DNA of 64,000 nt from assembly GCA_036557785.1 (NCBI GenBank), contig DATBGZ010000063.1, forward strand, positions 1 through 64,000. The letters run 5' to 3'. The stretch's first letter is position 1; each line of letters opens with the position of its first letter. Below the pieces are notes generated by a model. The model had not been told where the DNA came from. It worked only from the letters and a program-made list of their open reading frames with translations, and ran no database searches. Shown piece by piece: positions 1 to 8,528 of this stretch. The DNA is from DATBGZ01 sp036557785 (GTDB taxonomy: Bacteria > Actinomycetota > Actinomycetes > Mycobacteriales > Micromonosporaceae). The translations under genes were made by a program, and so were the position numbers.

Positions 1-1
1 C

Positions 2-142
2 CTCAACGGTCCGCTCTTCGCCGACCTGTTCGCCACCGTCCTGCTCACCGGCAACGTAACCCCGATTCCGCCCCTGATCGTCGCCAAGACGTCCAGCGCC
101 TACGACATGATCGTCGAAGCAATCCAAGCGATCACCGACTAA
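2..142 (+). CDS. C-terminal end of an unidentified protein (partial)
   Basis: The window opens inside an open frame that ends with TAA at 140-142. The 46 visible residues end in IVEAIQAITD and look like real coding sequence: GC-rich third positions and a hydrophobic stretch followed by an amphipathic helix. I do not recognise the family and the start lies outside the window. A small hairpin follows 20 bases after the stop. Confidence 0.5.
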   Translation, partial: LNGPLFADLFATVLLTGNVTPIPPLIVAKTSSAYDMIVEAIQAITD

Positions 143-601
143 CAGCCCACAGACTGAACCGCACCGCCGCCCGGGCGGTGGACTCTTGACCGCGGAGTGG
201 CCGCGGCGCCCCATCCTCAGGACTCCTTTGGTTTGATTGTGTGTTGCGCAGGGCTGGTCGTTGACGAGGCGCGCGTGGCCGACTCGACCAACGCCACCAA
301 GACAGCGCTGCTGGCAGGCGCCGAGCGCGTCCAGCGTGGCCCCGATCCAATAAGCTCCGGCGTCGACGCAAGGACCGCCAGCGCCTCAACCCGCGGCGGG
401 GACTGTGCCGCACCGGTGCCGAAGCTGCCCGCCATCTGGTGCACGACCCACCCACCACGCACACGGAGCGCACCGTCGCCTTCAGCAAGCCCCGCCGCGG
501 ACAAACGGTCCATCGCCTGGCTGGTCGCCACCCGCTGCCCATCGCAAGAGGTGGTTGTCAAGTCCGGTCCTGTTGACGGGCTGTTGCTCCTTTTGGCCTG
601 C
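143..601. other. Intergenic stretch without a supported gene
   Basis: Apart from the hairpin at 162-180 I see no convincing gene. A minus-strand frame at 217-561 has a vaguely winged-helix-like patch but no clear family or ribosome binding site. The stretch lies downstream of a decayed transposase and is probably eroded DNA. Confidence 0.4.
162..180 (+). terminator. Hairpin after the first gene
   Basis: A 7-bp perfect stem (CACCGCC / GGCGGTG) with a 5-base loop lies 20 bases after the stop codon at 142. There is no T-run, as is usual for high-GC actinobacterial terminators. Termination is inferred from position only. Confidence 0.4.
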
Positions 602-1250
602 TCAGCGCATGTTGCCGCGCCCTCGGCCGGCGAACGTTGTTTTGATCATGGTTCTGAAGGTGCCAGGGATTGCCGACGCGGAGTGCAGCTGCTCCGGACG
701 GCGGCGGTGAATGCTGTCCACCCCGCCGGCAGCGAGGGGGGCCAGGTCGGCGCCGGCGGCAATGACCGCCGCGAGGCAGGACAGCCAGGTCTTGAGTCCA
801 GCGGCTTGGCCGCCTGCCGACAGCGCCGCAGGCCGGCAGGAGCCGAGCAGTCGGCGATCCGCTGCTGACACCGCGTGGCCTCGGTGACCAGCCGGGCCCG
901 GCCGCGAGCCCAGGTAACGCAGCCAGGCCCAGTTCGCGTCGGCGCGCTCGGGCAGCTGGCACTCCAGGCGCACGACGAGCCGGCCGATGAGCACGGCGTC
1001 CCTGTGGTCTTGTCGCCCGTGTAGTCGTCAGCCTCCCGCTCCAGGTGCATCCGCAGCAACTGCACGCACACAAACCCCATCCCGGCCTCGTCCGCCAGGC
1101 CCATAACCGCACGCCAGCGGTGCCCGGTCGGCCCACACGCGATCACTACTCCGGCGAAGCCTTTGCCGGCGGCGAGCTCGGCGGCCCACGCCAGCTCAAC
1201 CAGCGCCGGCTGCTCGACGTCGGCCTCGCTGCCGCCAACGGCACCTAGAC
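602..1250 (-). pseudogene. IS110-family transposase remnant
   Basis: Reading the minus strand and switching frames, the piece matches the N-terminal DEDD half and start of the middle region of IS110-family transposases: VVIACGPTGHRWRAV, then GFVCVQLLRMHLEREADDYT, then LIGRLVVRLECQLPERADAN and RLVTEATRCQQRIAD. At least two frameshifts (near 1000 and near 870) break it. The family normally has CEPTGH here, with the Glu acting as a catalytic acidic residue; in this copy it is Gly. Neither the true N-terminus nor the C-terminal Ser-containing transposase domain is present. It is therefore a dead relic, and I found no flanking ends. Family assignment rests on remembered motifs. Confidence 0.72.
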
Positions 1251-1713
1251 GCTCGACCCCTCGGGAGGGCGAGTTCGTTGTCCAGCAGCAATGCTGTGAC
1301 CTACCTGCTGTCCCCAGCCGCTCGCCGCGAGGACGTAGGGTCCGTAGCCGAGCTGATCCCAGCCGCTTACGGCGGCGGGGTGGTCGAACTCGCGGCCGCG
1401 CCTCGAGCGGGAGGACCCGGACTGCTCGGTCGCGGGAGCCACGACAACGCGCAAACCTCGTGCAGATTTCCGACCCTTTCGCGCACGGCTTCTGCGCAGT
1501 AGTGGTACCGTCACGCAGGTGTCCCGAGTTTGTGCGACCGACGACCCCAGGAGGCGTTACGAGCAGTGACGGCACCGTCGCAAGACGCGACAACGCTCCG
1601 CCAGCGGAGATCAACGTCGTGCGAGGTCAACCTCGGCGCAACGCCATTGGGGCCTTACGCGATTGACAACCCTGGGCTCGGCAATTGCCGTAGCCTGCGA
1701 AGAGGAGTGAAAA
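1251..1713. other. Gap upstream of glmS
   Basis: No gene is supported here. A TTGACA hexamer at 1663-1668 and TAGCCT at 1691-1696 are separated by 22 bases, too far for a normal sigma-70 promoter, so I do not call one. The purine-rich AGAGGAG at 1701-1707 is the ribosome binding site of the following gene. Confidence 0.45.
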
Positions 1714-3537
1714 GTGTGCGGTATCCTTGCCTACGTCGGCGATCGGAATGCCTTTCGCACTCTGATGGATGGGCTGAAGAGCATCGCGTATAGGGGCTAC
1801 GACTCCTGCGGTATCGCGCTCGCAGACGGCGAGCGGCTAACCATCGCGAAAACTGTGGGCCCGTGGGAGTCTCTAGAACCCAGATCCACTGAGCTTGTCG
1901 ACATTCCCGCGCGCAGTGGGATCGCTCACACGCGCTGGGCAACACACGGCGAGCCATCTGATGTCAATGCTCATCCCCACCTCGACTGTAACGCTCGCTT
2001 CGCAATCGCCCACAACGGGATAATCGAGAACTATGGCGCAGTCAGGCGAGACTTGATCCAGTCTGGCCATAAGTTCTGCTCCGCAACGGACTCCGAGGTG
2101 ATCGTGCACCTCATTGAGCAGTTCGTCGAGGACGGGCTGGAGGTTGAGGCTGCCGTTCGTGCTGCGGCGCAGCAACTGGTTGGAGCTTACGCATTCGTCG
2201 TACTTGATCGAGAGTCGCCTACCGAGGTCTATGGCGTACGTCATGACTGTCCGCTCATCGTTGGTCGGAGCGACGAGGGCTCCTTCCTCACATCAGACGT
2301 TGCGGCAATTGTCGACTACTGCGATGAAGCGATCATCCTCGACAATCAGCAGATGGCCATCATTTCGCAGGACGACGTCGTGACGGTTGCCCTGACCGGG
2401 GAGCCTGTGACCTGCTCAAGCACGAGGGTTGACTGGACCAAGGGCCAGGCACAACGAAGTGGCTATCCGCACTTTATGTTGAAGGAGATTCACGAACAGC
2501 CCGACACGGTTCAGCAGCTGCTTAGCGCACGGCTGAACGATCGCGGTGAAACGGTCTTCCCGGAGATTGACGAAATCCTACCCGCGAATTTAAACAAGAT
2601 AGTGGTCGTTGCATGCGGAACGGCATCGTATGTCTGCGCATACGCTAAACTTGTGCTCGAACAGATGACGGGTCTTCCCGTGCTCGCAGAGGTCGGCTCC
2701 GAATTCAGGTATCGTCGAAACTTCCTTGATCCGAGCACGCTTCTAGTCGCGATCAGCCAGTCGGGCGAGACCGCCGACACTATCGCGTCGTTGCGCCTTG
2801 CGAAGGAGGCAGGGGCCCCGACAGTCAGCTTCGTCAACGTCATGGGAACCACTATCGCGCGGGAGTCGGATCGCGTTATACAGACGCTCGGCGGCCCCGA
2901 GGCGGCCGTGCCCTCAACAAAGGTGTTCATGAACCAATTGGTCAGCGCACTGCTGGTCAGCATTCACTTGGGCCGGCGCCTCGGGAGTCTTCCGAAAAGT
3001 GACCGCACAGCCACAGACCTGCGTACGCTACCAAGTGCCGTTCGTGAGTGCCTCAGGCTGGAAGGCGTGATCGAGAAAATTGCCTTGACCTATTCTAATC
3101 GAGACAGTTGGTTTGTAATTGGCCGAGGCCTCGACGAGCCGCTCGCACGGGAGGCAGCGCTTAAGCTAAAAGAGGTCGCCTATGTCCATGCGGAGTCGCT
3201 TCCGGCGGGCGAGCTGAAGCACGGCCCGATCGCGCTTGTCGAGGCAGAGATGCCGGTTCTTGCTATCGTCACGCAACCGCATCTGCGTACCAAGATGGCC
3301 AACAACATACAGGAAGTAGCGGCTCGTCGCGGGGCCCTGATCGTGCTTGCATCAATGTCGGACGAGGCGATTGACGAGGCGTCAACTGAGGTCGTCATGC
3401 TGCCGAGCATCTCCGCTTATCTTGACCCGATCCTGGTTTCGGTGCCACTTCAACTACTCTCCTATCACATCGCTGTGCTGCGTGGTGCAAGCATCGACTA
3501 CCCTCGGAATCTAGCGAAGAGCGTGACGGTGGAGTGA
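1714..3537 (+). CDS. glmS: Glutamine--fructose-6-phosphate aminotransferase (isomerizing)
   Basis: Makes glucosamine-6-phosphate from fructose-6-phosphate and glutamine, the first step toward UDP-GlcNAc and amino sugars. The GTG start at 1714 is fixed by the AGAGGAG site 7 bases upstream and leaves Cys as residue 2, the N-terminal nucleophile after Met removal (MCGILAYVGD). The glutaminase domain shows HTRWATHG near residue 70. Two SIS isomerase domains follow, with SQSGETADT near 350, ESLPAGELKHGPIAL near 500 and the conserved end PRNLAKSVTVE. The length of 607 residues is normal. It overlaps the ribosome binding site of the TPR-like gene, so the two are coupled. Codon use is less GC-extreme than in the Tad region, suggesting acquisition. 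It may be an extra copy serving a special pathway rather than the housekeeping enzyme (inference). Confidence 0.93.
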   Translation: MCGILAYVGDRNAFRTLMDGLKSIAYRGYDSCGIALADGERLTIAKTVGPWESLEPRSTELVDIPARSGIAHTRWATHGEPSDVNAHPHLDCNARFAIAHNGIIENYGAVRRDLIQSGHKFCSATDSEVIVHLIEQFVEDGLEVEAAVRAAAQQLVGAYAFVVLDRESPTEVYGVRHDCPLIVGRSDEGSFLTSDVAAIVDYCDEAIILDNQQMAIISQDDVVTVALTGEPVTCSSTRVDWTKGQAQRSGYPHFMLKEIHEQPDTVQQLLSARLNDRGETVFPEIDEILPANLNKIVVVACGTASYVCAYAKLVLEQMTGLPVLAEVGSEFRYRRNFLDPSTLLVAISQSGETADTIASLRLAKEAGAPTVSFVNVMGTTIARESDRVIQTLGGPEAAVPSTKVFMNQLVSALLVSIHLGRRLGSLPKSDRTATDLRTLPSAVRECLRLEGVIEKIALTYSNRDSWFVIGRGLDEPLAREAALKLKEVAYVHAESLPAGELKHGPIALVEAEMPVLAIVTQPHLRTKMANNIQEVAARRGALIVLASMSDEAIDEASTEVVMLPSISAYLDPILVSVPLQLLSYHIAVLRGASIDYPRNLAKSVTVE

Positions 3538-3542
3538 CGACG

Positions 3543-4016
3543 ATGGACGACGCTATGAATGACCTTGAGCCGCTCTGGAGCATGGTAGTCGAGGGTCGGC
3601 TCAGCGACGCGGAAACTGCCCTGGAAGCGCTAGTCGCAAGCTACGAGCAGATGTCTGGACCATCGTCGCCGCATAGATGGGAACAGGTTGCCAACGCAGA
3701 GGAGCTTCTCGCGGGTGTATTGCTAGTCAGCGGTCGCAAGGATGAAGCCATCCGGCATGCCCAGCTGGCGATTACAAGGTCGCGAAACTTTCGCACCGTC
3801 GCGAACCTTATCGCGGCGCACGCTTTGCTTGAGGCCGGGGACGTCGAACTGGCGAGATCCAAGCTCGAGCTCATTGTGGAGTTCTCCAAGTACCGCGCAC
3901 TGTCGGCGTTGGTGCTTGCGAAGCTCGCCTCGCTGGCCCCGGCCGACCCCAATATCGACGCCGGGAAAGAGCCTCAGGACGGTACCGTCTTGGACGGCGT
4001 GTCGGAGCCCGACTGA
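3543..4016 (+). CDS. Small TPR-like helical protein
   Basis: 157 residues. I chose ATG 3543 because GGAG (3531-3534) lies 8 bases upstream; a GTG at 3534 also overlaps the glmS stop. The sequence is all-helical with a repeating hydrophobic pattern: GRLSDAETALEALVASYEQ, then GRKDEAIRHAQLAI, then LLEAGDVELARSKLELI. This resembles two to three degenerate tetratricopeptide repeats, a protein-interaction fold. No catalytic motif or signal peptide is seen. Translational coupling to glmS suggests a partner or regulator of that enzyme (inference), but no characterised homologue is known to me. Confidence 0.7.
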   Translation: MDDAMNDLEPLWSMVVEGRLSDAETALEALVASYEQMSGPSSPHRWEQVANAEELLAGVLLVSGRKDEAIRHAQLAITRSRNFRTVANLIAAHALLEAGDVELARSKLELIVEFSKYRALSALVLAKLASLAPADPNIDAGKEPQDGTVLDGVSEPD

Positions 4017-4103
4017 CAGCGTATCTGGCTGAGCGTCAGGTTGAGATATGATCGTTCTGGTCTAGGGCTGAGTAATCCCTTGAGTTCGCAAGGATGATGT
4101 AAT

Positions 4104-4694
4104 GTGCCTCTTTTGATATCCCCCATTCTCCGAGACGGGGCGTTGCGGTCGCTCGACCAGCCGCGCCTGCTCGTGAATGAGCGGGTCCAGCTTCGTCCGT
4201 GGCGGACGCCCGATTTCCCCGGCGTGGTCGAGGCATTCGGATGCCCGGACATACAGCGCTGGCATCACCGGCGAGTCGACAGCGATCACGAAGCGCGGGC
4301 TTGGATCGCGAACTGGGATGAGAGTTGGAAGGAAGAAACAGCGGTCAGCTGGGCAATCGTCGGCAATGACGACAAGCTGACGGGTCAAGTTGGCCTTCGC
4401 GGCATATCACTGTTCGATGCGTCAGCGGAACTGTCTTATTGGGTGGTGCCATCGGCGCGCGGAGCCGGCATTGCAGGAAAAGCCGTACAGGCCGTTGCGA
4501 AGTGGTCCTTCAGCACTGTAGGCATGCATCGCCTCTTCCTTCAACACTCAACGGCGAACGGCGCCTCCTGCCGGGTCGCAGAGAAGGCGGGCTTTCGGCC
4601 GGAAGGAACTCTGCGGAGCGCAATGTTACACGCGGACGGATGGCACGACGTGCATTTGCACGCTCAGTTACGCAATGATGTGCTTGCATCATGA
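4104..4694 (+). CDS. GNAT-family N-acetyltransferase (RimJ/RimL-like)
   Basis: 196 residues, starting at GTG 4104 with AAGGA 9 bases upstream. The core begins at VQLRPWRTPDFPGV, followed by the acetyl-CoA-binding region SYWVVPSARGAGIAGKAV (the R-G-x-G-x-A pyrophosphate loop), then MHRLFLQHSTANGASCRVAEKAGF, the typical RimL motif, and FRPEGTLRSAM. These enzymes acetylate amino groups of proteins, antibiotics or small molecules; the substrate cannot be read from sequence. It lies downstream of the glmS/TPR pair on the same strand, with an 87-base gap. Confidence 0.88.
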   Translation: MPLLISPILRDGALRSLDQPRLLVNERVQLRPWRTPDFPGVVEAFGCPDIQRWHHRRVDSDHEARAWIANWDESWKEETAVSWAIVGNDDKLTGQVGLRGISLFDASAELSYWVVPSARGAGIAGKAVQAVAKWSFSTVGMHRLFLQHSTANGASCRVAEKAGFRPEGTLRSAMLHADGWHDVHLHAQLRNDVLAS

Positions 4695-4782
4695 CCGCGG
4701 CTGACTCCTGCTGCCTGCTCAGACCGACCCTCTGCATGCAACCCAGAGCCAGTCTAGCCTCGAACCCGCCCGGCGAATCGAG

Positions 4783-5481
4783 CTATGCACCACCATGTCC
4801 GAGAACGATCCTGCTCGCCGGACCGATTGCGTCCTCATCGCCATCCCAGCTGACCCAGCCTTCAGCGCGAGCTGCTTTTAGTGCGCTCAATACGTCGGTC
4901 GGGTGGAAGCCGAATCGCGCCATCGCGCTCTGGATTGCCTCGACTGGCACTGGCTGGGCAGAGACCGATGCGGCTACAGCGAGCTGAGCACGAAGGACTG
5001 ACATCAGAAAGGCCCGCTTCGCCGCAAGGTCGAGACCTGCCTCTGACGACTCTTCGAGCGCTCGGGTAACGGCAGGTTCGAGTCTGTCAATTATCTCATC
5101 AATCTCAGCGTCCCTGACCCCGCTCCGCCGCGAACTGTCGGTTATCTCGTCGAGTAGTTCCTTCTTAGCCTCCCCAAGTCGGCGCTGCGTCTCGGCGTCC
5201 GCGTACGGCGATGAACCCTGGCCCGACTCTCGAGGAGTCCAGATGTGGGCTCGCATGTCAGAAACAGTTTCGCGCATTATTGAGAAAGTGTCAGTGTAGA
5301 ATGTTCCGAAGAGCTTTTCAAGGCGGACTACTGAAGCGGTAATCTCATCCGCACTCGTCTGAGCCCTCCTTGCCTGCTCATTTGATAGGCGAAAGAAGTA
5401 GAGCGAAAGCCACAAGGCTACAATCGCGAGCACCGTGGAAACGGCCGCAGATAGGAAGTTGGAAGCGTCGACGATGCTCAT
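4783..5481 (-). CDS. Single-pass membrane protein with coiled coil, unknown function
   Basis: 232 residues. One N-terminal membrane helix (about residues 8-30, AAVSTVLAIVALWLSLYFF) is followed by a polar helical stretch (SNEQARRAQTSADEITASVV) and a long charged region with heptad-like spacing to about residue 150. The C-terminal 80 residues (RAQLAVAASVSAQPVPVEAIQSAMARFGFHPTDVLSAL) look like a small globular helical domain. It starts 27 bases after the stop of the phosphoribosyltransferase-cupin gene, so the two form an operon. I recognise no family. It might be a membrane-tethered sensor or effector for its partner, which is inference. Confidence 0.75.
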   Translation of the reverse strand: MSIVDASNFLSAAVSTVLAIVALWLSLYFFRLSNEQARRAQTSADEITASVVRLEKLFGTFYTDTFSIMRETVSDMRAHIWTPRESGQGSSPYADAETQRRLGEAKKELLDEITDSSRRSGVRDAEIDEIIDRLEPAVTRALEESSEAGLDLAAKRAFLMSVLRAQLAVAASVSAQPVPVEAIQSAMARFGFHPTDVLSALKAARAEGWVSWDGDEDAIGPASRIVLGHGGA

Positions 5482-5508
5482 CAGGTCCCGCCTCGACGAT
5501 CGCCGATA

Positions 5509-6438
5509 TTAGATTGCGCCATCAGACAACGACCTACCATACTTGTCGTGAAGACGAACGATGTCACCGGCCTGGTCATAGTCACCAAAGGCGATTTCGA
5601 GTACGCGAACGGCATGAGTCATAGGGGCGTAATGACGGTGCACCGTCAATCGCGGGATCGTGACGTAATCACCGCGATTGAATACGCGGCGCTTGTCGTC
5701 AATCTGAATGACGAGGCCGTCGTCTAGTGCTACAAACAACTCGTCACGTTCGCGATGGAACTGGAGGCTGAGGCACTCACCAGGCAGTATCGTTAGTATC
5801 CTTACCGTGCATGACTCGTTGAGGACGAATTGTTCCCAGAACCCCCAAGGCCGTGGTGTCCACGTTACGCTCCGATCATTGGCGTGCGTACCACCGAGCG
5901 TCTGCCGGAACTCGGACGTGGGGGCGACGACTCCCCAAGGAAATTGGACGTCACGGGCCTTGCTTACGCGGGCGTAGAAGTCAACGGCTCCAAGTTCGAC
6001 CGAGGGGGGCCCTACCACGAGGGCGCAGCCACGAACTTCAACAGGGCGTTGCTCAAGAATCTTCTGCCGGGCCAACTGAACGGTCCTGCCAGTCCACGAC
6101 ACATCGTCGACTATCAGAATTCTCCGTGCGTCCGGGCTTATAGCGGGCATTGTCGTGACCACCCGGTGTCCCGCTCGGCCCTCGATTGTTATGGAACTGA
6201 TATCGGGCCTGCGGTGGCTGAGCATGTCGCCTATCAATGAAACCAAGTGAGCCGCGACGACGTATCCGCCCGACGACTCGGGATCGTAGACAGCCACGAC
6301 ATGGTCCGGAACGTACTGTGCCTCACCCAGTCTATTGACAAGCGAGATGGCTAGGTCATAGACGGATGGCCAGTCGAGATTCTCGACGAATACTTGGAGG
6401 CCGTCAGCGGCTTGGTGGGACCGGGCGTCGTTAGTCAT
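5509..6438 (-). CDS. Phosphoribosyltransferase fused to a phosphomannose-isomerase-type cupin
   Basis: 309 residues from ATG 6438 (GTGAGGA just upstream; an in-frame GTG lies at 6450). Residues about 20-180 are a type I phosphoribosyltransferase fold, with the PRPP loop ILIVDDVSWTGRT near 107-119 and the upstream turn YDPESSGGYVVAAHLV. Residues about 190-309 match the C-terminal cupin of type II mannose-6-phosphate isomerases (ManC/AlgA end): PWGFWEQFVL, ILPGECLSLQFHRERDE, GDYVTIPRLTVHRHYAP and GDYDQAGDIVRLHDKYGR. The usual H-H-H metal cluster is reduced to FHRERDE, so metal binding may differ. I know no characterised protein with this order. It is the first gene of a two-gene minus operon with the membrane coiled-coil protein. 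The substrate is unknown; a sugar-phosphate or nucleotide role is suggested by both halves. Confidence 0.85.
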   Translation of the reverse strand: MTNDARSHQAADGLQVFVENLDWPSVYDLAISLVNRLGEAQYVPDHVVAVYDPESSGGYVVAAHLVSLIGDMLSHRRPDISSITIEGRAGHRVVTTMPAISPDARRILIVDDVSWTGRTVQLARQKILEQRPVEVRGCALVVGPPSVELGAVDFYARVSKARDVQFPWGVVAPTSEFRQTLGGTHANDRSVTWTPRPWGFWEQFVLNESCTVRILTILPGECLSLQFHRERDELFVALDDGLVIQIDDKRRVFNRGDYVTIPRLTVHRHYAPMTHAVRVLEIAFGDYDQAGDIVRLHDKYGRSLSDGAI

Positions 6439-6450
6439 CAGCGTCCTCAC

Positions 6451-6926
6451 CGCGATTTCTCAGCCGATTCTCTTCGACAGATCGTGTCAGCCGGGTTGGC
6501 ATGTTCGGCGCTAGTTCGGCAAAGCGTACTAGTCCCACAGATCGGTAACAACCCGAAGGCGCTCCTCTTTGCGCCTGCGCGGTCCCAACTCGCGCCGTAC
6601 CGAGATCCTAGTACCGGCTGAGTCAGTACAGGCGTAGCCGCATCGCTAGGACGCTCAGCACAGCCGGCGATCGGTGCAGGACGCCGGTTTTCCCCCGCTG
6701 CCGCAGACTCGCTCCACAGGACGGCTCTGGTGTACGCGAGGCTGCGCGCACGCATTCTCGACCTTCGCGCATGTGGCGATCGGCCGGGCATATCTACAGA
6801 GCCTAGGGCCGCCCGTCAAGGGACTGGCGCTGACTCACGACTGAAGTCGTGATGCACTCGAGTCGCCCGCCGTACTCTGCCTCTCAAGTGCGTGTCGTGG
6901 TTGATATCAGACGAACCGGGTCCGGA
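6451..6926. other. Long leader/intergenic region
   Basis: About 475 bases between the start of the minus-strand fusion gene and the end of the next minus pseudogene. No frame has convincing coding character. It should contain the promoter of the 5.5-6.4 kb operon, but I could not pick a confident -35/-10 pair. Confidence 0.4.
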
Positions 6927-7560
6927 TCAACGTCCAGAGCAGGGACCAGGGCCGCGTGCTTGCTGCTTCGCGACGACTCGGCGGATGTCGCGGGCGAGGG
7001 CCATGGCCTCGCCGGGGGTGAGTACGGCGGTTTCGACGTGGACCTCTGGGTCGCCGGCCGCGTTGTTGATGCCGGTCACGGAGATGACGTGGCGGTCTTC
7101 GTCTCGGCGTACGTCGAGGATGGCTTTGAGCGGGATGCGGAGCCCTGCGGCGATGCGGCGGATAAACGCGTGCGCTTCGCTCCGGGCCTGGTAGTCGTCG
7201 GAGCCGGTCCGCCCGGTCACGACCGCTGTCCAGGCCAGGCGACGATGTCGTTCGGCTCGATCCCAGCGGCTCGCATCAGGGTCGCGGCGGCGGCGAGCAC
7301 GGGCCCGTTGGCTTCGACGTGCCGGGGCGCGAACTTGTCGGGCACGACCCCGATACTCCGGAGCAGGTCGGGCCGACGCCCGGAGCGCTTCACTGCTGTA
7401 AGCGGTTGACTCCACGATCCCCAGGCCGCGACCGCGGAGCATCCGTACGACGTCGATGACGAGGACGACGGGCGAGTGCCGCGGCGCGAGGCCGACCGCT
7501 GCCGCACGGACGTCGCCGTCGCTGCGGGCCCCGTCGGGGTCAGCGGCGTCAACAGGTGGT
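6927..7560 (-). pseudogene. Frameshifted gene of unknown family
   Basis: Three pieces in different frames read as one protein: VVLVIDVVRMLRGRGLGIVE, then LLRSIGVVPDKFAPRHVEAN and LMRAAGIEPNDIVAW, then WTAVVTGRTGSDDYQARSEA and ending near VVAKQQARG. The second break is a tandem CCAGG duplication at 7230-7239; removing one copy restores IVAW-TAVV. The first break lies near 7390 and its exact site is unclear. I do not recognise the family. Either it is a pseudogene or the two shifts are assembly errors. The upstream limit is approximate. Confidence 0.5.
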
Positions 7561-7959
7561 TCGGTGTTGGGTGACGATCCCGTGGGCGGACCTCCTGCGT
7601 CCGTCAAGGCCCTCGGCCGCGTTGCCGCGCGTGTCGAGGGCCGCCTATTCGACCGATCCCCATGCAACCCGAGGCGGCGCGGACGACACGTCGTCCGCCG
7701 CCGCCACACGTTGATCGGTTGGACCGGTCGGATACCTGGCAGATTTGGGATCTGCTCGGCTGTTTGGGCGGTATCTCCCTGATTGGGCGTATATGGTGAG
7801 CGCCACTGCACGCGCTGACTCCCAGCGGATGATCTCGCGGTCCGGGCCCGGGCAGCAGGCTTGGGCGTGGTGTGCTTGCCCGACCGGCGGGCCACGGGCG
7901 TCAATGTGTGCATGGAGTCGAACAGCAGCACCTTTTGGCAGTCGGTTGAGGGAGGGCGT
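7561..7959. other. Region upstream of the Tad-like operon
   Basis: No gene is supported. The plus-strand frame at 7861-7959 is open but precedes the better start of the lipoprotein gene. The promoter of the 8-18.5 kb operon should lie here. Confidence 0.4.
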
Positions 7960-8505
7960 GTGCCGCGTTTCGGTGTGGTCGTCGTGAGCGTGGTCGCGAT
8001 CATGGCGCTTGCCGCGTGCGGACCGAGCACGCCTGCCCCGACGCCGACGGGCGACCCCTCCGCCACGTCCGGTGCGTCGACGTCGCCATCCACAGATGGC
8101 GGAGCAACAACGGCGCTCGACGCGTACCGGGGCATGTGGAAGGCGTACATCGAGGCGCTTCGCATCCCGGATCCGGCCTACCCGGACCTGTTCCGATATG
8201 CGCAGGGCAACGCGCTCGAAGTCTTCGTGAACGGCTTGACCTCCGCGAAGAACCAAGGGCTGGTCGGGGAGGGCGACGTGGTGCTCAACCCACACGAGGT
8301 CGAGGTGCAGCCCGTGTCCACGCCGGGAAGCGTGGGGATCGAGGACTGTGTCGACACGTCGCAGTCGCATCTGGTGAAGCGGGACGGCTCGCCGTACGAA
8401 GACACGCCCGGGGGCAAGCGCTTCGCTCGCGCCACGGCCGTCCAGGTCGAGGACGGCACCTGGAAGGTGTCGGAGTTCGGGCTCTTCGCCGTGGGATCGT
8501 GCTGA
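7960..8505 (+). CDS. Secreted lipoprotein, first gene of the Tad-like operon
   Basis: 181 residues from GTG 7960, chosen because GAGGGAGGG (7948-7956) is the ribosome binding site and the protein then opens with a proper lipoprotein signal: MPRFGVVVVSVVAIMALAAC, lipobox LAAC at the end of the hydrophobic core. A Ser/Thr/Pro linker (about residues 23-50) leads to a globular domain (DAYRGMWKAYIEAL; NALEVFVNGL; RATAVQVEDGTWKVSEF) of the kind found in many small actinobacterial lipoproteins. It should be anchored on the outer face of the membrane and may assist pilus or secretion assembly, inferred only from its place 23 bases before the next gene. Confidence 0.8.
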   Translation: MPRFGVVVVSVVAIMALAACGPSTPAPTPTGDPSATSGASTSPSTDGGATTALDAYRGMWKAYIEALRIPDPAYPDLFRYAQGNALEVFVNGLTSAKNQGLVGEGDVVLNPHEVEVQPVSTPGSVGIEDCVDTSQSHLVKRDGSPYEDTPGGKRFARATAVQVEDGTWKVSEFGLFAVGSC

Positions 8506-8528
8506 TCTGAACGTATTGGAGCGGGGGA

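Noticed and set aside
217..561. Minus-strand open frame of 114 residues with a patch like a winged helix
   Set aside because: No ribosome binding site, no clear family and poor coding character after the first 40 residues; probably eroded DNA.
1663..1696. Sigma-70 promoter for glmS
   Set aside because: TTGACA and TAGCCT are 22 bases apart, outside the normal 16-19 range.
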